Positions 1-9,570 are shown, counted from the stretch's first letter. The stretch is 64,000 bases of DNA from an uncultured Psychroserpens sp. (GCF_947503375.1 NZ_CANNDQ010000004.1:248001-312000); one strand, 5' to 3'. Program-made: numbers and translations. The notes: generated from the letters alone by a model not told the origin.

Positions 1-1
1 T

Positions 2-523
2 ACACGTGTTCCAAAACATCATATTAGAATTGACAGCTACGGAACGGTAGACGAGCTCAATTCGCATTTAGGACTTATTAGAGACCAAGATATCAATCAA
101 CATTATAAAAATATATTGATGATCATTCAAGATCGTTTATTTACTGTTGGTGCTATCCTAGCAACAGATCCAGAAAAAGCAACCTTAAAAAATGGAAAAG
201 ACCGACTTAATATTCCTAAGATTTCTGAAGGTGATATTTTGAAACTAGAAGAGGAAATGGATACGATGAATGCGTCATTGCCACCGATGACTCATTTTGT
301 ATTACCAGGCGGACATCAAACAGTGTCATTCTGTCACATTTCGCGATGTGTTTGTAGACGAGCTGAACGCCTTGCCAGCGCATTGAATGAATTAGAACCT
401 TTTCAACCAGAGAGTTTAAAGTATTTAAACCGACTTTCTGACTACCTCTTTGTATTGGCACGAAAATTGTCTTATGACCTACAAGCCGAAGAAGTAAAAT
501 GGATTCCCGAAAAAGAATCTTAA
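2..523 (+). CDS. Cob(I)alamin adenosyltransferase (PduO/MMAB type), 5'-truncated by window edge
   Basis: Enzyme that transfers the adenosyl group of ATP to cob(I)alamin, giving adenosylcobalamin. The open frame runs from base 2 without a start codon, so the N-terminus with the first ATP-binding residues lies outside the window. Visible PduO-type motifs are GTVDELNS-LG near the start, then RRAERL and LNRLSDYLFVLAR in the C-terminal helices; the protein ends in a short charged tail. An internal ATG at 116 is not the start, because the diagnostic VDELNS motif lies before it. The product would serve a B12-dependent enzyme such as methylmalonyl-CoA mutase; a MeaB-type GTPase gene for that mutase lies at about 11.4 kb, in a separate transcription unit. 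Confidence 0.9.
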   Translation, partial: TRVPKHHIRIDSYGTVDELNSHLGLIRDQDINQHYKNILMIIQDRLFTVGAILATDPEKATLKNGKDRLNIPKISEGDILKLEEEMDTMNASLPPMTHFVLPGGHQTVSFCHISRCVCRRAERLASALNELEPFQPESLKYLNRLSDYLFVLARKLSYDLQAEEVKWIPEKES

Positions 524-624
524 AAAGTACCACTTTGCAAAGAATATATTATCAGTTCTTGTAGGCCTAAACGATTGAAAACATAAGTTCTTTTAAATTA
601 TTATTTAATTAATTCGATTTTTTC

Positions 625-654
625 TTGACTTTTTGAACTATAATTTTATTTTTG
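625..654 (+). promoter_or_regulatory. Bacteroidota-type promoter of the DUF2795 gene
   Basis: TTG at 625-627, 19 bases, then TATTTTTG at 647-654. This matches the TTG-N19-TAnnTTTG pattern known for the Bacteroidota primary sigma factor. The predicted transcript starts near 660, about 20 bases before the ATG at 679. Confidence 0.65.
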
Positions 655-678
655 CAAAAAAATAAATACTCATAAGAA

Positions 679-900
679 ATGTATTGGACATTAGAATTAG
701 CATCGTATTTAAGTGATGCCCCTTGGCCAGCAACTAAAGACGAATTAATTGATTACGCTATTAGAACAGGAGCTCCTTTAGAAGTTGTTGAGAATCTACA
801 GGCGATAGAAGATGAAGGCGATTCATACGATTCCATAGAAGAAATTTGGTCAGATTATCCAACTGACGAAGATTATCTCTGGAACGAGGATGAATATTAA
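679..900 (+). CDS. Small acidic DUF2795 protein
   Basis: A 73-residue, strongly acidic protein. The N-terminal part (LELASYLSDAPWPATKDELIDYAIRTGAP, given here only as a region of about residues 4-32) resembles the DUF2795 fold, a small helical domain in which a short hydrophobic helix precedes a P-(A/S)-TK-EL-DYA motif. The C-terminal third is almost entirely D, E and Y. It has its own promoter and sits just upstream of secA, separated by a clear terminator. The molecular function of DUF2795 proteins is unknown; RNA or protein binding would be a guess. Confidence 0.75.
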   Translation: MYWTLELASYLSDAPWPATKDELIDYAIRTGAPLEVVENLQAIEDEGDSYDSIEEIWSDYPTDEDYLWNEDEY

Positions 901-940
901 AAGGATTTAACAAAAATTACTTTTAAAACATAAAAGTTAA

Positions 941-965
941 AAAGTCTCATTTTGAGACTTTTTTT
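941..965 (+). terminator. Rho-independent terminator
   Basis: A 9-bp perfect stem (AAAGTCTCA with TGAGACTTT), a 3-base loop and a T-run. It ends the DUF2795 transcript before secA. Confidence 0.85.
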
Positions 966-999
966 ATATCTGATTCTTCGTTAAAAATAACACAAATCT

Positions 1000-1007
1000 T
1001 ATCTTTG
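1000..1007 (+). promoter_or_regulatory. secA promoter, -7 element
   Basis: TATCTTTG matches TAnnTTTG. A transcript from about 1013 would leave a 5' leader of roughly 55 bases before the secA ATG. No clear TTG -33 box lies at the ideal distance. Confidence 0.5.
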
Positions 1008-1068
1008 AAATTCACAATTTTGAAGATATAAACGTTACTGTCGACGTTATTAAATAAAATAAAACACA

Positions 1069-4000
1069 ATGAGTTTTTTAAATTCAGTACTTAAAGTATT
1101 TGTAGGAGACAAAGCTAAACAAGATGTTAAAGCACTTTCACCTATTGTAGAAAAAGTTAAATCGTTTGAAAGCGCACTTGAGCAATTATCACACGACGAA
1201 CTAAGAGAAAAAACAGAAGAGTTCAAAGCTATAATAGCTGAAGCCCGTAGATCGCTTCAAGATAAAATTAATCAGTTACTGAATGATGCTGAAACCACAG
1301 AAGATATTGACAAACGTGAAGATATTTATTTAGAAATTGACAAAATCAAAGATGATATTTATGAGGTTACTGAAGGTGTCTTGGACGAAATAATGCCTGA
1401 GGCTTTTGCTGTAGTAAAAGAAACCGCTAAACGTTTTGTTAATCATACAGAGATCGCTGTTCAAGCAAACGAATTTGATCGTTTGATCTCTGGTGAAAAA
1501 GATTATGTTTCACTTCAAGGTGACAAGGCTGTTTGGGCAAATTCTTGGGACGCAGCAGGTAAGGCCATAACTTGGGATATGATTCATTATGATGTTCAGT
1601 TAATTGGTGGTGCTGCAATGCATCAAGGTAAAATAGCCGAAATGCAAACTGGTGAAGGTAAAACTTTAGTAGCGACACTTCCTGTTTATTTAAATGCATT
1701 AGCTGGTAAAGGTGTGCATCTAGTAACTGTTAATGATTACTTGGCAAAACGTGATAGCGCATGGATGGCGCCGATTTTTGAATTTCACGGCTTAAGTGTT
1801 GATTGTATTGACTATCATCAACCTAATTCTGAAGCGAGGCGAAAGGCCTACAGAGCTGATATTACTTACGGAACCAATAATGAATTTGGTTTTGACTACC
1901 TCAGAGATAATATGGCGCACTCGCCAGATGATTTAGTACAACGACCACACCACTATGCCATTGTTGATGAAGTTGACTCAGTGCTAATCGATGATGCACG
2001 TACACCTTTGATTATTTCGGGACCAATTCCTCAAGGAGACCGTCACGAATTTATCGAGTTAAAACCTAAAGTAGACAATATCGTATCTGTTCAACGTAAG
2101 TATTTAACTGGTGTTCTAGCAGAAGCAAAAAAATTAATTTCTGAAGGCGACACAAAAGAAGGCGGCTTCTTACTACTAAGAGCTTACAGAGGTATTCCAA
2201 AAAACAAAGCCCTTATTAAGTTTTTAAGCGAAGAAGGTGTTAAACAGTTATTGCAAAAAACCGAAAACTTTTACATGCAAGACAATAATAGAGAAATGCC
2301 TAAAGTTGATGCAGAACTCTATTACGTTATTGAAGAAAAAAACAACCAAGTTGAGTTAACAGATAAAGGTGTAGAATTCCTTTCTGGAAAAGACAATCCC
2401 GATTTCTTTGTTATGCCAGAAATAGGTGTTGAAATTGCAAAGATTGAATCTAAAGGATTAACTAAAGAAGAAGAAGCAGAAGAAAAAGAAGAACTCTTCA
2501 GAGACTTTGGTGTAAAATCTGAGCGCATACATACGCTAAATCAATTATTAAAAGCCTACGCTTTATTTGAAAAAGACAACCAATATGTGGTTATGGACAA
2601 CAAAGTTATGATTGTCGATGAGCAAACTGGTCGTATTATGGATGGCCGTCGTTACAGTGACGGATTGCATCAAGCTATTGAAGCTAAAGAAAACGTGAAG
2701 ATTGAAGATGCCACACAAACCTTTGCTACTGTTACTTTACAGAATTACTTCAGAATGTATCGCAAGTTGTCAGGTATGACAGGTACAGCTGTAACTGAAG
2801 CTGGTGAATTTTGGGAAATCTATAAATTAGATGTCGTTGAAATACCAACCAACAAACCAATTGCACGTGACGATAGAGAAGATTTAGTATATAAAACTAA
2901 ACGTGAAAAGTATAATGCCGTAGTAGATGAAGTAACCAAATTATCTCAAGCCGGTAGACCAGTACTAATTGGAACAACATCTGTTGATATCTCTGAGTTA
3001 CTAGGAAAAATTTTAGCACAACGAAAAATACCTCATAATGTTCTTAATGCTAAACTTCATAAAAAAGAAGCCGATATTGTTGCTGAAGCTGGTCAACCAG
3101 GCCAAGTAACTATTGCAACTAATATGGCAGGACGTGGTACAGATATTAAATTAATTGATAAAGTTAAAGAAGCTGGCGGTTTAGCTATTATTGGTACTGA
3201 GCGTCATGATTCTCGTCGTGTTGATAGGCAATTACGTGGTCGTGCAGGACGTCAAGGAGACCCAGGAAGTTCTCAGTTTTATGTATCATTAGAAGATAAT
3301 TTAATGCGTTTATTTGGTAGTGAACGAATTGCTAAGATGATGGATAAAATGGGGCTTAAAGAAGGGGAAGTCATTCAACACTCTATGATTTCAAAATCTA
3401 TTGAACGTGCACAGAAAAAAGTAGAAGAGAATCAATTTGGTGTTCGTAAACGTTTGTTAGAATATGATGATGTAATGAATGCACAAAGAGAAGTTGTATA
3501 CAAACGTCGCCGTCATGCGCTACATGGTGAACGTCTTCGTGTAGATCTAGCGAACATGATCTATGACACATCCGAAGGGATCACTGAAGCCAATAAAGAA
3601 GCTAATGATTTCAAAAACTTTGAATTTGAATTGATACGTTACTTCTCAATGAGTTCTCCAATTTCTGAAGCTGAATTTGAAAAAGGTTCTGTTCAAGATA
3701 TAGCAGGCAAGATCTATAAAGCAGCTTTTGAACACTACAGAGAAAAGATGCAACGTAATGCAGATCTAGCCTTTCCTGTCATTGAAAACGTTTATGAAAA
3801 TCAGCGTGATAAATTCAAACGTATTGTCGTACCATTTACAGATGGTGTAAAGAATTTACAAGTTGTGACCGATCTAGAAAAAGCATACCAAACCAAAGGA
3901 AAACAACTCATTAATGATTTTGAAAAAAATATCACTTTGGCTATTGTTGATGATGCTTGGAAAACACATTTACGTAAAATGGATGAGCTAAAACAATCGG

Positions 4001-4425
4001 TCCAATTAGCAGTTCATGAGCAAAAAGATCCGTTATTGATATATAAGTTTGAAGCTTTCGAATTATTTAAGGAAATGATTGATCAAGTGAATAAAGATGT
4101 GATTTCATTTCTCTTTAAAGGTGAATTGCCTACTGAAACTCAAAATACCATTCAAGAGGCAAAAGCTCGCAAACAAGAAAAGCTTCAAACACAAAAAGAC
4201 GAAATCCCAAACATGGATGAACGTGCTGCTCAAAATAGAGCTGTTGGAGCGGGAGCTTCTCGTCAACAGCAGGTGGTAGAAACCATTGTTCGCGACAAAC
4301 CAAAAATTGGACGTAACGACCGTGTAACTATTAAGCATGTGATGAGTGGCGAAAATAAAACGGTTAAATATAAACAAGCCGAACCATTGATCGCAAAAGG
4401 CGAATGGGTATTAATTGAAGACTAA
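1069..4425 (+). CDS. secA: Preprotein translocase ATPase SecA
   Basis: Motor ATPase of the Sec pathway that drives unfolded precursors through SecYEG at the inner membrane. At 1118 residues it is longer than the roughly 900-residue E. coli protein, as is usual in Bacteroidota. Walker A (MQTGEGKTL) lies near residue 195 and the DEVDSVLIDDARTP helicase motif near 298. Extra charged stretches are inserted at about residues 320-490, in the first nucleotide-binding and pre-protein-binding regions. The second nucleotide-binding fold carries NMAGRGTDIKL and the arginine-rich RQLRGRAGRQGDPG. The C-terminus ends in GEWVLIED, with no zinc-binding CxC...CH SEC-C tail visible; the end is followed directly by a terminator, so this does not look like a truncation. 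Confidence 0.98.
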   Translation: MSFLNSVLKVFVGDKAKQDVKALSPIVEKVKSFESALEQLSHDELREKTEEFKAIIAEARRSLQDKINQLLNDAETTEDIDKREDIYLEIDKIKDDIYEVTEGVLDEIMPEAFAVVKETAKRFVNHTEIAVQANEFDRLISGEKDYVSLQGDKAVWANSWDAAGKAITWDMIHYDVQLIGGAAMHQGKIAEMQTGEGKTLVATLPVYLNALAGKGVHLVTVNDYLAKRDSAWMAPIFEFHGLSVDCIDYHQPNSEARRKAYRADITYGTNNEFGFDYLRDNMAHSPDDLVQRPHHYAIVDEVDSVLIDDARTPLIISGPIPQGDRHEFIELKPKVDNIVSVQRKYLTGVLAEAKKLISEGDTKEGGFLLLRAYRGIPKNKALIKFLSEEGVKQLLQKTENFYMQDNNREMPKVDAELYYVIEEKNNQVELTDKGVEFLSGKDNPDFFVMPEIGVEIAKIESKGLTKEEEAEEKEELFRDFGVKSERIHTLNQLLKAYALFEKDNQYVVMDNKVMIVDEQTGRIMDGRRYSDGLHQAIEAKENVKIEDATQTFATVTLQNYFRMYRKLSGMTGTAVTEAGEFWEIYKLDVVEIPTNKPIARDDREDLVYKTKREKYNAVVDEVTKLSQAGRPVLIGTTSVDISELLGKILAQRKIPHNVLNAKLHKKEADIVAEAGQPGQVTIATNMAGRGTDIKLIDKVKEAGGLAIIGTERHDSRRVDRQLRGRAGRQGDPGSSQFYVSLEDNLMRLFGSERIAKMMDKMGLKEGEVIQHSMISKSIERAQKKVEENQFGVRKRLLEYDDVMNAQREVVYKRRRHALHGERLRVDLANMIYDTSEGITEANKEANDFKNFEFELIRYFSMSSPISEAEFEKGSVQDIAGKIYKAAFEHYREKMQRNADLAFPVIENVYENQRDKFKRIVVPFTDGVKNLQVVTDLEKAYQTKGKQLINDFEKNITLAIVDDAWKTHLRKMDELKQSVQLAVHEQKDPLLIYKFEAFELFKEMIDQVNKDVISFLFKGELPTETQNTIQEAKARKQEKLQTQKDEIPNMDERAAQNRAVGAGASRQQQVVETIVRDKPKIGRNDRVTIKHVMSGENKTVKYKQAEPLIAKGEWVLIED

Positions 4426-4448
4426 ATCCCAAATACGTTAAAAGTAAA

Positions 4449-4482
4449 AATCCTAATAGAAAAACTATTAGGATTTTTTTTT
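4449..4482 (+). terminator. Rho-independent terminator of secA
   Basis: An 11-bp perfect stem (AATCCTAATAG and its complement) with a 5-base AAAAA loop and a run of nine T, 24 bases after the secA stop. Confidence 0.9.
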
Positions 4483-4544
4483 ACCTTAGAGCGTCTAACT
4501 AATCATGATCGCTACCGAGATAGAGGTCAAAAAAACTAGAACTC

Positions 4545-4949
4545 ATGAGAAATATTTTGGCTACCATTGTAGGGTTTATAGTAGCATCTATAGTCGTTTA
4601 TATGTTTGAAACACTTATTGGGCATAATTTGTTCCCTTTACCTGAAGGTGCAGACCCTATGGATATGGAATGGATAAAAAACAATATGGATAAAATACCA
4701 ACTGGTTCAAAAGTATTTGTAGTAATTGCACATTTCATGGGCATTGTAGTAGGAATGTTTATCGCAGGTTTGATTTCAAAAACTAGTATGATTCCTGCTT
4801 ATATTGTTGGAGGGTTAATAGTAGCTGCTACGTTCTTTTATATTTTTATGTTACCAAAAGAATTGTGGTTTTCAATTTCTGATGGTATATTTGCGTTTAT
4901 TGGATTCGTAATTGGCACATCATTAGCAAAGAAGCAACTGAACAACTAG
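4545..4949 (+). CDS. Small four-helix inner-membrane protein of unknown function
   Basis: A 134-residue protein with four hydrophobic segments at about residues 3-22, 58-80, 83-103 and 110-128. The loop between helices 1 and 2 is acidic and polar and contains a PEGADPMDMEWI stretch. The fourth helix is glycine-rich, and the C-terminus is short and basic (KKQLNN). I do not recognise a characterised family. The gene is followed 20 bases later by the SMP-30-like lipoprotein gene in the same direction, so the two may be co-transcribed. Confidence 0.7.
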   Translation: MRNILATIVGFIVASIVVYMFETLIGHNLFPLPEGADPMDMEWIKNNMDKIPTGSKVFVVIAHFMGIVVGMFIAGLISKTSMIPAYIVGGLIVAATFFYIFMLPKELWFSISDGIFAFIGFVIGTSLAKKQLNN

Positions 4950-4969
4950 AACTTTAATGGCTTAAACTA

Positions 4970-5932
4970 ATGAAGCCTTTGTATTATCTTACTTTAATTA
5001 TTACGCTCTACTCTTGCAATTTTAATGAGAAGGAGAAACTTTCTATAAAAGTCCTAAATGCAAGTTTAGAATATAAAATAGAATCTAAATTAGGAGAAGG
5101 TGCCTTCTGGAATCATAAAACACATGAATTGTATTGGATTGATATTTTAGACAATAGCTTACACATCTATAGTCCAAAGAATAAAACAAATAGAACACTT
5201 CAAACGCCTTCAAGTATTGGTACTGTTGTTCCTTCAAATATAGATAACGAATCTATTATAGCGCTCCAAGATGGTATATACATAATAGATACTAATAACG
5301 GCTATACTGAACTTCTAAGTGATGTTGAAAGAGATATACCTAGTAACCGTTTTAATGATGGTAAATGTGATCCTTCTGGACGCTTATGGGTTGGCTCTAT
5401 GGCATTTAGTCAAGAACGATATAAAGCAAACCTCTACATGATAAACGCTAAAGGTGACGCACAGCTTAAAAAGGATAGTGTTACAATTTCTAATGGTATT
5501 GTTTGGAGCAAAGATAGAACTAAAATGTACTACATTGATACACCTACAGCAGAAATAAAAGCTTATGATTATGACAACGGTTTAGGTAATATCTCAAATG
5601 AACGTATTGTTACAAAAATTCATGATTCATTGGGTTTTCCTGATGGCATGACAATAGATGAAAACGACAATCTTTGGGTTGGAATGTGGAATGGTAACGC
5701 AGTGCTTCAGTTTGATTCTGAAACTGGCAAGTTAATATCAAAAGTAAATGTGCCTGCCCATAATGTAACTGCCTGTGCTTTTGGCGGTGAAGGTCTAGAC
5801 ACCCTCTATATTACAACTGCTTCTGTAGATATGAACGCTCAAGAGAACGAACAATTTCCATTAGCTGGCTCAATATTTAAAATCAAGACAGAAGTTAAAG
5901 GTGTAAAGAGTTCTTTCTTTAAAACCAATTAA
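4970..5932 (+). CDS. SMP-30/gluconolactonase-like (regucalcin family) lipoprotein
   Basis: Six-bladed beta-propeller of the SMP-30/gluconolactonase/LRE family, whose members are usually metal-dependent lactonases acting on sugar lactones. The N-terminus is a lipoprotein signal with lipobox LYSC and Cys16, so the mature protein should be membrane anchored. Family hallmarks are LGEGAFW (the metal-ligand Glu of blade 1), RFNDGKCDPSGRLWVGSM (the central Asn and Asp), SNGIVWS and GFPDGMTIDENDNLWVG. The length of 320 residues is normal with the added leader. Its stop abuts the stop of the convergent gene at 5933. The substrate cannot be told from sequence. Confidence 0.88.
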   Translation: MKPLYYLTLIITLYSCNFNEKEKLSIKVLNASLEYKIESKLGEGAFWNHKTHELYWIDILDNSLHIYSPKNKTNRTLQTPSSIGTVVPSNIDNESIIALQDGIYIIDTNNGYTELLSDVERDIPSNRFNDGKCDPSGRLWVGSMAFSQERYKANLYMINAKGDAQLKKDSVTISNGIVWSKDRTKMYYIDTPTAEIKAYDYDNGLGNISNERIVTKIHDSLGFPDGMTIDENDNLWVGMWNGNAVLQFDSETGKLISKVNVPAHNVTACAFGGEGLDTLYITTASVDMNAQENEQFPLAGSIFKIKTEVKGVKSSFFKTN

Positions 5933-7114
5933 TTAAAATATCCGATAGGTAGCTGTTAAATAAATGCTACTGAAATTAACTTCAGCGATATCTTCAAATG
6001 TTGATAAGTTAGTATTAAAAAAATACCTGAGTTGAGCTCCAAATCGTTTGTAGTCATATCCAAAAACCATCGAGAAGTTAACTGGTAAATCATTTATTAT
6101 GTTTCCAAAAAGTTCTTGATTAGCTTGATTTAAAGTCAATTCATTTTTCAACCCAATATCCATAGCTACATCTGGACCTATAAAAAATTTAGATTCTTCA
6201 TTGAGATACATTAAATACCTAGCACCTAATATAATTTGAATTGACTGTAAATCAACTTCAAAATCTTCAGCCGTTTTTTCATTGAAAGCTTCAGCTTTAA
6301 AGCTTTTATAAAACGCAGATGCATTTAAAGAAAACTTATAGTTATTTGTTGGCAATAAAAATTCGCCTTCAAAACCAATGACTGGTGATATTTCATTCTT
6401 AAAGCTCAATGACCTATCAAGAAAATCGTTCCTATTAAAACTAAATTCCATATCTAAAGCAGAAAAATTAAGCCCAAGATGACCTTTAAACCTTGCTTTA
6501 ACACGTCTAGCCTTACTTACATATACGTTTTCTATATTTTTACAAGTATTATACTCTAAAAAGTAATTCTTTAAACTACTTAAATTGAACTTAATTCTAA
6601 CAAAATTACTTTCAGTTATACATTTGACATCACTATTTAACTTCACTAAATAATCATTATTATATTTCAACTCTTCATCATCAAAATATTCTTTCCTAAT
6701 CAATTGTCTTATTTCAGAATCATTAACACTGTAAAAATACTTTTCTTGATCGTTGTCATTATTATAATATAATATAGCTTCCCCTTCAATGATAACCTTA
6801 GCCAATAACTCAATTGAATTTAGTCTTATTTCTTTACTTTTTGATACGTCTATTTTGGTTTTTATAGTTCTGTAACGAACTATATCTTCTATTCCAAATT
6901 CAAAAATACTTTTGGTCTCAACTACTTCTATAGTTGAACTATTAGTTAGTTTGTATTTGATTGTTTTTGGGCTATTGTCCCAGCCTTCATTTTTTATATA
7001 ACAACTAATTTTTTCCTTGTTATCTTTAATTATATAACCTTTTTGAAAATTAATTTGCGAAAAAAGTGATTGAGTGAAAATGGTAAAAATTAAAATTGAA
7101 AAAAAACATTTCAT
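5933..7114 (-). CDS. Outer-membrane beta-barrel-like protein, uncharacterised Bacteroidota family
   Basis: A 393-residue protein with an N-terminal signal peptide cleaved around SLFSQ. The N-terminal half starts with FQKGYIIKDN-KEKISCYIKN, typical of a Bacteroidota family in which this soluble part precedes a barrel. The second half (from about residue 205) has alternating aromatic and polar residues in short strands and ends in the aromatic LTATYRIF, as expected of a C-terminal beta-signal. Some databases label this family 'tRNA modification GTPase', but no G-motif is present and that name is not supported. Transcribed alone. Confidence 0.7.
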   Translation of the reverse strand: MKCFFSILIFTIFTQSLFSQINFQKGYIIKDNKEKISCYIKNEGWDNSPKTIKYKLTNSSTIEVVETKSIFEFGIEDIVRYRTIKTKIDVSKSKEIRLNSIELLAKVIIEGEAILYYNNDNDQEKYFYSVNDSEIRQLIRKEYFDDEELKYNNDYLVKLNSDVKCITESNFVRIKFNLSSLKNYFLEYNTCKNIENVYVSKARRVKARFKGHLGLNFSALDMEFSFNRNDFLDRSLSFKNEISPVIGFEGEFLLPTNNYKFSLNASAFYKSFKAEAFNEKTAEDFEVDLQSIQIILGARYLMYLNEESKFFIGPDVAMDIGLKNELTLNQANQELFGNIINDLPVNFSMVFGYDYKRFGAQLRYFFNTNLSTFEDIAEVNFSSIYLTATYRIF

Positions 7115-7182
7115 CTGCTTGTATTTTTTGATAGCTGTAAAAATAATATTTTGAAAGAATTTTCGTATTAATCTTTGCCCTT

Positions 7183-7875
7183 TTATTTTAATTTTAATAA
7201 CATGTTTGGGTCAGGGCAGTTGTAATTGTAGAACTCTAAATCTCTTTTAGTAGATACGCCTGGGTAATCTCCAACATAATGTTCTATATCTTTTATGATC
7301 TGAAAGTGCAAATGTGGTGGATAATCACCATTAACAGAAGTGCTACCTAATGTTGCGAGTAGCTCACCTTTTTTGAAGACTTGCCCAATAGATATCGTTT
7401 TTATTGAGCTTAAACTCAGATGCCCATATAAGGTATAAAACGTAATATTTTTAATCTTATGTTCCAAGATTATAGTTGGCCCATAATCGCCAAAGTTTTT
7501 GTTATTATTAAAGCTATGAACTATAGCATCTAGAGGTGCAAAAATGGGCGTCTCAGCAGCAATCCATAAATCGATGCCCAAATGAATATTGCGCGCAAGA
7601 TTTGATTTATTATCATTAAAATAATCACTACGTTGATAAATAGCTCTTGTTTCGAGGTAACCACCAAAAGCTACTTTAGCTTTATTTAATTTGATATGAT
7701 GGTCTATATAGCTCTCTAGTTTCTTAGATGAAGAAACATCAACATGCTTTAGCTCTTCATTAGTTGTAGATAAATCTATACCAATATAATCTGATTTTAC
7801 TATGGAACTGTCTAAGATATGAAGTGGCTGAGGGCTAATACAATATAAAAAATGAGAAAATGTGTTTTGAATCAC
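7183..7875 (-). CDS. M23 family (LytM-type) zinc metallopeptidase
   Basis: The peptidase domain occupies about the last 150 residues and shows the LytM zinc ligands: HLGIDLW (H and D) and the C-terminal HLHFQ. The N-terminal 80 residues are predicted helical, and no signal peptide or membrane segment is obvious. Classical M23 enzymes cut peptidoglycan cross-links, but a cytoplasmic location without signal leaves the substrate open; similar domains also occur fused to class III aminotransferases. The frame can be extended to a TTG at 7893, but that codon falls inside a perfect -7 box (7891-7898), so I place the start at the GTG at 7875, giving 230 residues. Confidence 0.8.
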   Translation of the reverse strand: MIQNTFSHFLYCISPQPLHILDSSIVKSDYIGIDLSTTNEELKHVDVSSSKKLESYIDHHIKLNKAKVAFGGYLETRAIYQRSDYFNDNKSNLARNIHLGIDLWIAAETPIFAPLDAIVHSFNNNKNFGDYGPTIILEHKIKNITFYTLYGHLSLSSIKTISIGQVFKKGELLATLGSTSVNGDYPPHLHFQIIKDIEHYVGDYPGVSTKRDLEFYNYNCPDPNMLLKLK

Positions 7876-7890
7876 TTTAGAGATTTTTCT

Positions 7891-7898
7891 CAAAAATA
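7891..7898 (-). promoter_or_regulatory. -7 element of the M23 peptidase gene
   Basis: TATTTTTG on the minus strand. It overlaps the longest possible TTG start of the downstream gene, which argues for initiation at the GTG at 7875. Confidence 0.5.
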
Positions 7899-7952
7899 AA
7901 GTATCTGAATAAGATTCTGAAACTATGCAAGCATAGATTCAAATCACAAAAA

Positions 7953-9515
7953 TTATTGCATGATGACATTACTATATTTAGCATTAAGCACTATGGTTTT
8001 ATTACTGCTTAAATTACCTGTAGAATAATTAGAAATATTAGTTGTAGTGCTACTCTCAGGGTGACTAAATCGTGAACGATTACCTTTATATTGCAAATTA
8101 AAATCTGTTTTAGGCAATGCTATTACTGCATCACTATTTTCAATAATAACATTAAGATTGTTAAACGTATCTGCAATATTGATAATAGATAAATCACCAA
8201 AACTGCCATCAATTATGGCGTTTCCTATTAAAGTTCCGATAATTGTATTAGAAGAATTAGAATTAAGTACCAAACGATCTACCGTTGTTATTTTTGCTTT
8301 ACTAACGTGGTTCAATTTAAGCTCTCCTAGACTCCATGTAGAAATTAAAACAGGTGAGTAAGACACATTGATGGAAGTCTCGCTTCCATCAATGTGATTA
8401 GCTACAAGTGTAGCATGTGATATATCTGCCTTTAAGTTCTTTATTACTGATGAGAACTTAAGCTCACCATGTCTTACATTCATTTTTAGTTTTGCATCTT
8501 TAGGCATCTTTATTTTTATAGTTTTCTTCACCTTATCGCCAAGGTGATGCTTCAAACTATTTTTAAGTTCTAGAGTACGAAGTTCCTGAATTTTTTGACG
8601 CTCTTCTAAGCGTTTCGCAACCTTTTCGTCTCGTTTAAGTTTCATTAATTCCCTTTCGGCTATACGCTTTTCTAAAGCAGCGTTTCGTTGTTCTAAAGCA
8701 GCAGCTCGCTCTTCCATTTGTTCAGCATAACGCTCTCCCCAAGCTTCCATTTTTTCTGCCCATTCACCACTAAATCGCTCTTCCAATTGTTTGGCATACA
8801 CCTCCATTTTCTTCTGATAGTCTTTACCAAATTTCTTTCCGTATTTTTCACCCCATTTTTCCATATCTTTTTCGTAAGTTGAAAAATCTACCTTTGCCAT
8901 TTTTTTAGCCCAATCTTCCATACGTTCTTTAAATTCAGCACCATATTTCAACTCATATTCTTTACTCCATTTCTGAAGATACACTTCACCTTCTTTTTTA
9001 TAAGCTTCGGTATCAAAGTGCACACTTTTTATACCTTCTGGAAGTTCAGGAATCTCAGGCATTTCTGGCATCTCAGGGAAATTGAATTCTTGAATTTCAA
9101 CCAACTCAGGCATTTCTGGCATTTCTGGCATTTCCGGTAAATCAACTAATTCTAGCTCTAATTTCACTAATGGAGAAAAATTATAATCAAAGTCATAATT
9201 TGTCCATGTTGAAAGAGGAGACCCTTTTGAACGAATAGACACATAATCACCAGAACCCTCGACTTCAATATTCCAATTTTTAAGGGCCTTTTCGAGTTCA
9301 TCTTTAGAAAGCTTTTCATCTTCAATATAGGCTTCAATTTCTAAAGTATTCTTATTCCAAGTATCGACCTCTATCTCAACATAACTCGTATTTAAATCTA
9401 TAGTAACATTATCTGTAACTTTTATAGATTCTGAAATTTTAGTTAGCTTTTTTTGTGCCGAAACACTAATGCTAATTGATAGTAATAGCATTAAAAATTT
9501 ATATCTTGTTTTCAT
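7953..9515 (-). CDS. Exported protein with Met-Pro-Glu repeats, charged helical stalk and beta-rich C-terminus
   Basis: A 520-residue protein with a signal peptide (cleavage near SVSA-QKK). Four parts can be seen: a beta-rich N-terminal domain (to about 120); a tract of P-E-M / P-E-L/I repeats (about 125-160); a very charged, Ala/Met/Lys/Glu-rich helix or coiled coil with repeated EKMEAWGERYAEQ-like units (about 170-325); and a C-terminal region of short Ser/Thr/Asn-rich strands resembling the DUF4097 beta-helix type (about 335-520). It follows the ECF sigma and anti-sigma genes by 55 bases and probably belongs to their operon, suggesting an envelope stress or surface role. I do not recognise a characterised homologue. 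Confidence 0.7.
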   Translation of the reverse strand: MKTRYKFLMLLLSISISVSAQKKLTKISESIKVTDNVTIDLNTSYVEIEVDTWNKNTLEIEAYIEDEKLSKDELEKALKNWNIEVEGSGDYVSIRSKGSPLSTWTNYDFDYNFSPLVKLELELVDLPEMPEMPEMPELVEIQEFNFPEMPEMPEIPELPEGIKSVHFDTEAYKKEGEVYLQKWSKEYELKYGAEFKERMEDWAKKMAKVDFSTYEKDMEKWGEKYGKKFGKDYQKKMEVYAKQLEERFSGEWAEKMEAWGERYAEQMEERAAALEQRNAALEKRIAERELMKLKRDEKVAKRLEERQKIQELRTLELKNSLKHHLGDKVKKTIKIKMPKDAKLKMNVRHGELKFSSVIKNLKADISHATLVANHIDGSETSINVSYSPVLISTWSLGELKLNHVSKAKITTVDRLVLNSNSSNTIIGTLIGNAIIDGSFGDLSIINIADTFNNLNVIIENSDAVIALPKTDFNLQYKGNRSRFSHPESSTTTNISNYSTGNLSSNKTIVLNAKYSNVIMQ

Positions 9516-9570
9516 TTTTAAAAATTTTTCTGATTAAATCTGTTTGATTAATAATCTATTTCATTGATTA

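Noticed and set aside
4300..4425. SecA lacking its C-terminal zinc motif as a truncated gene
   Set aside because: The frame ends cleanly before a terminator, and the loss of the SEC-C tail occurs in other Bacteroidota SecA proteins.
5933..7114. Label 'tRNA modification GTPase' for this family
   Set aside because: No G-protein motifs (P-loop, DxxG, NKxD) are present; signal peptide and barrel-like C-terminus contradict it.
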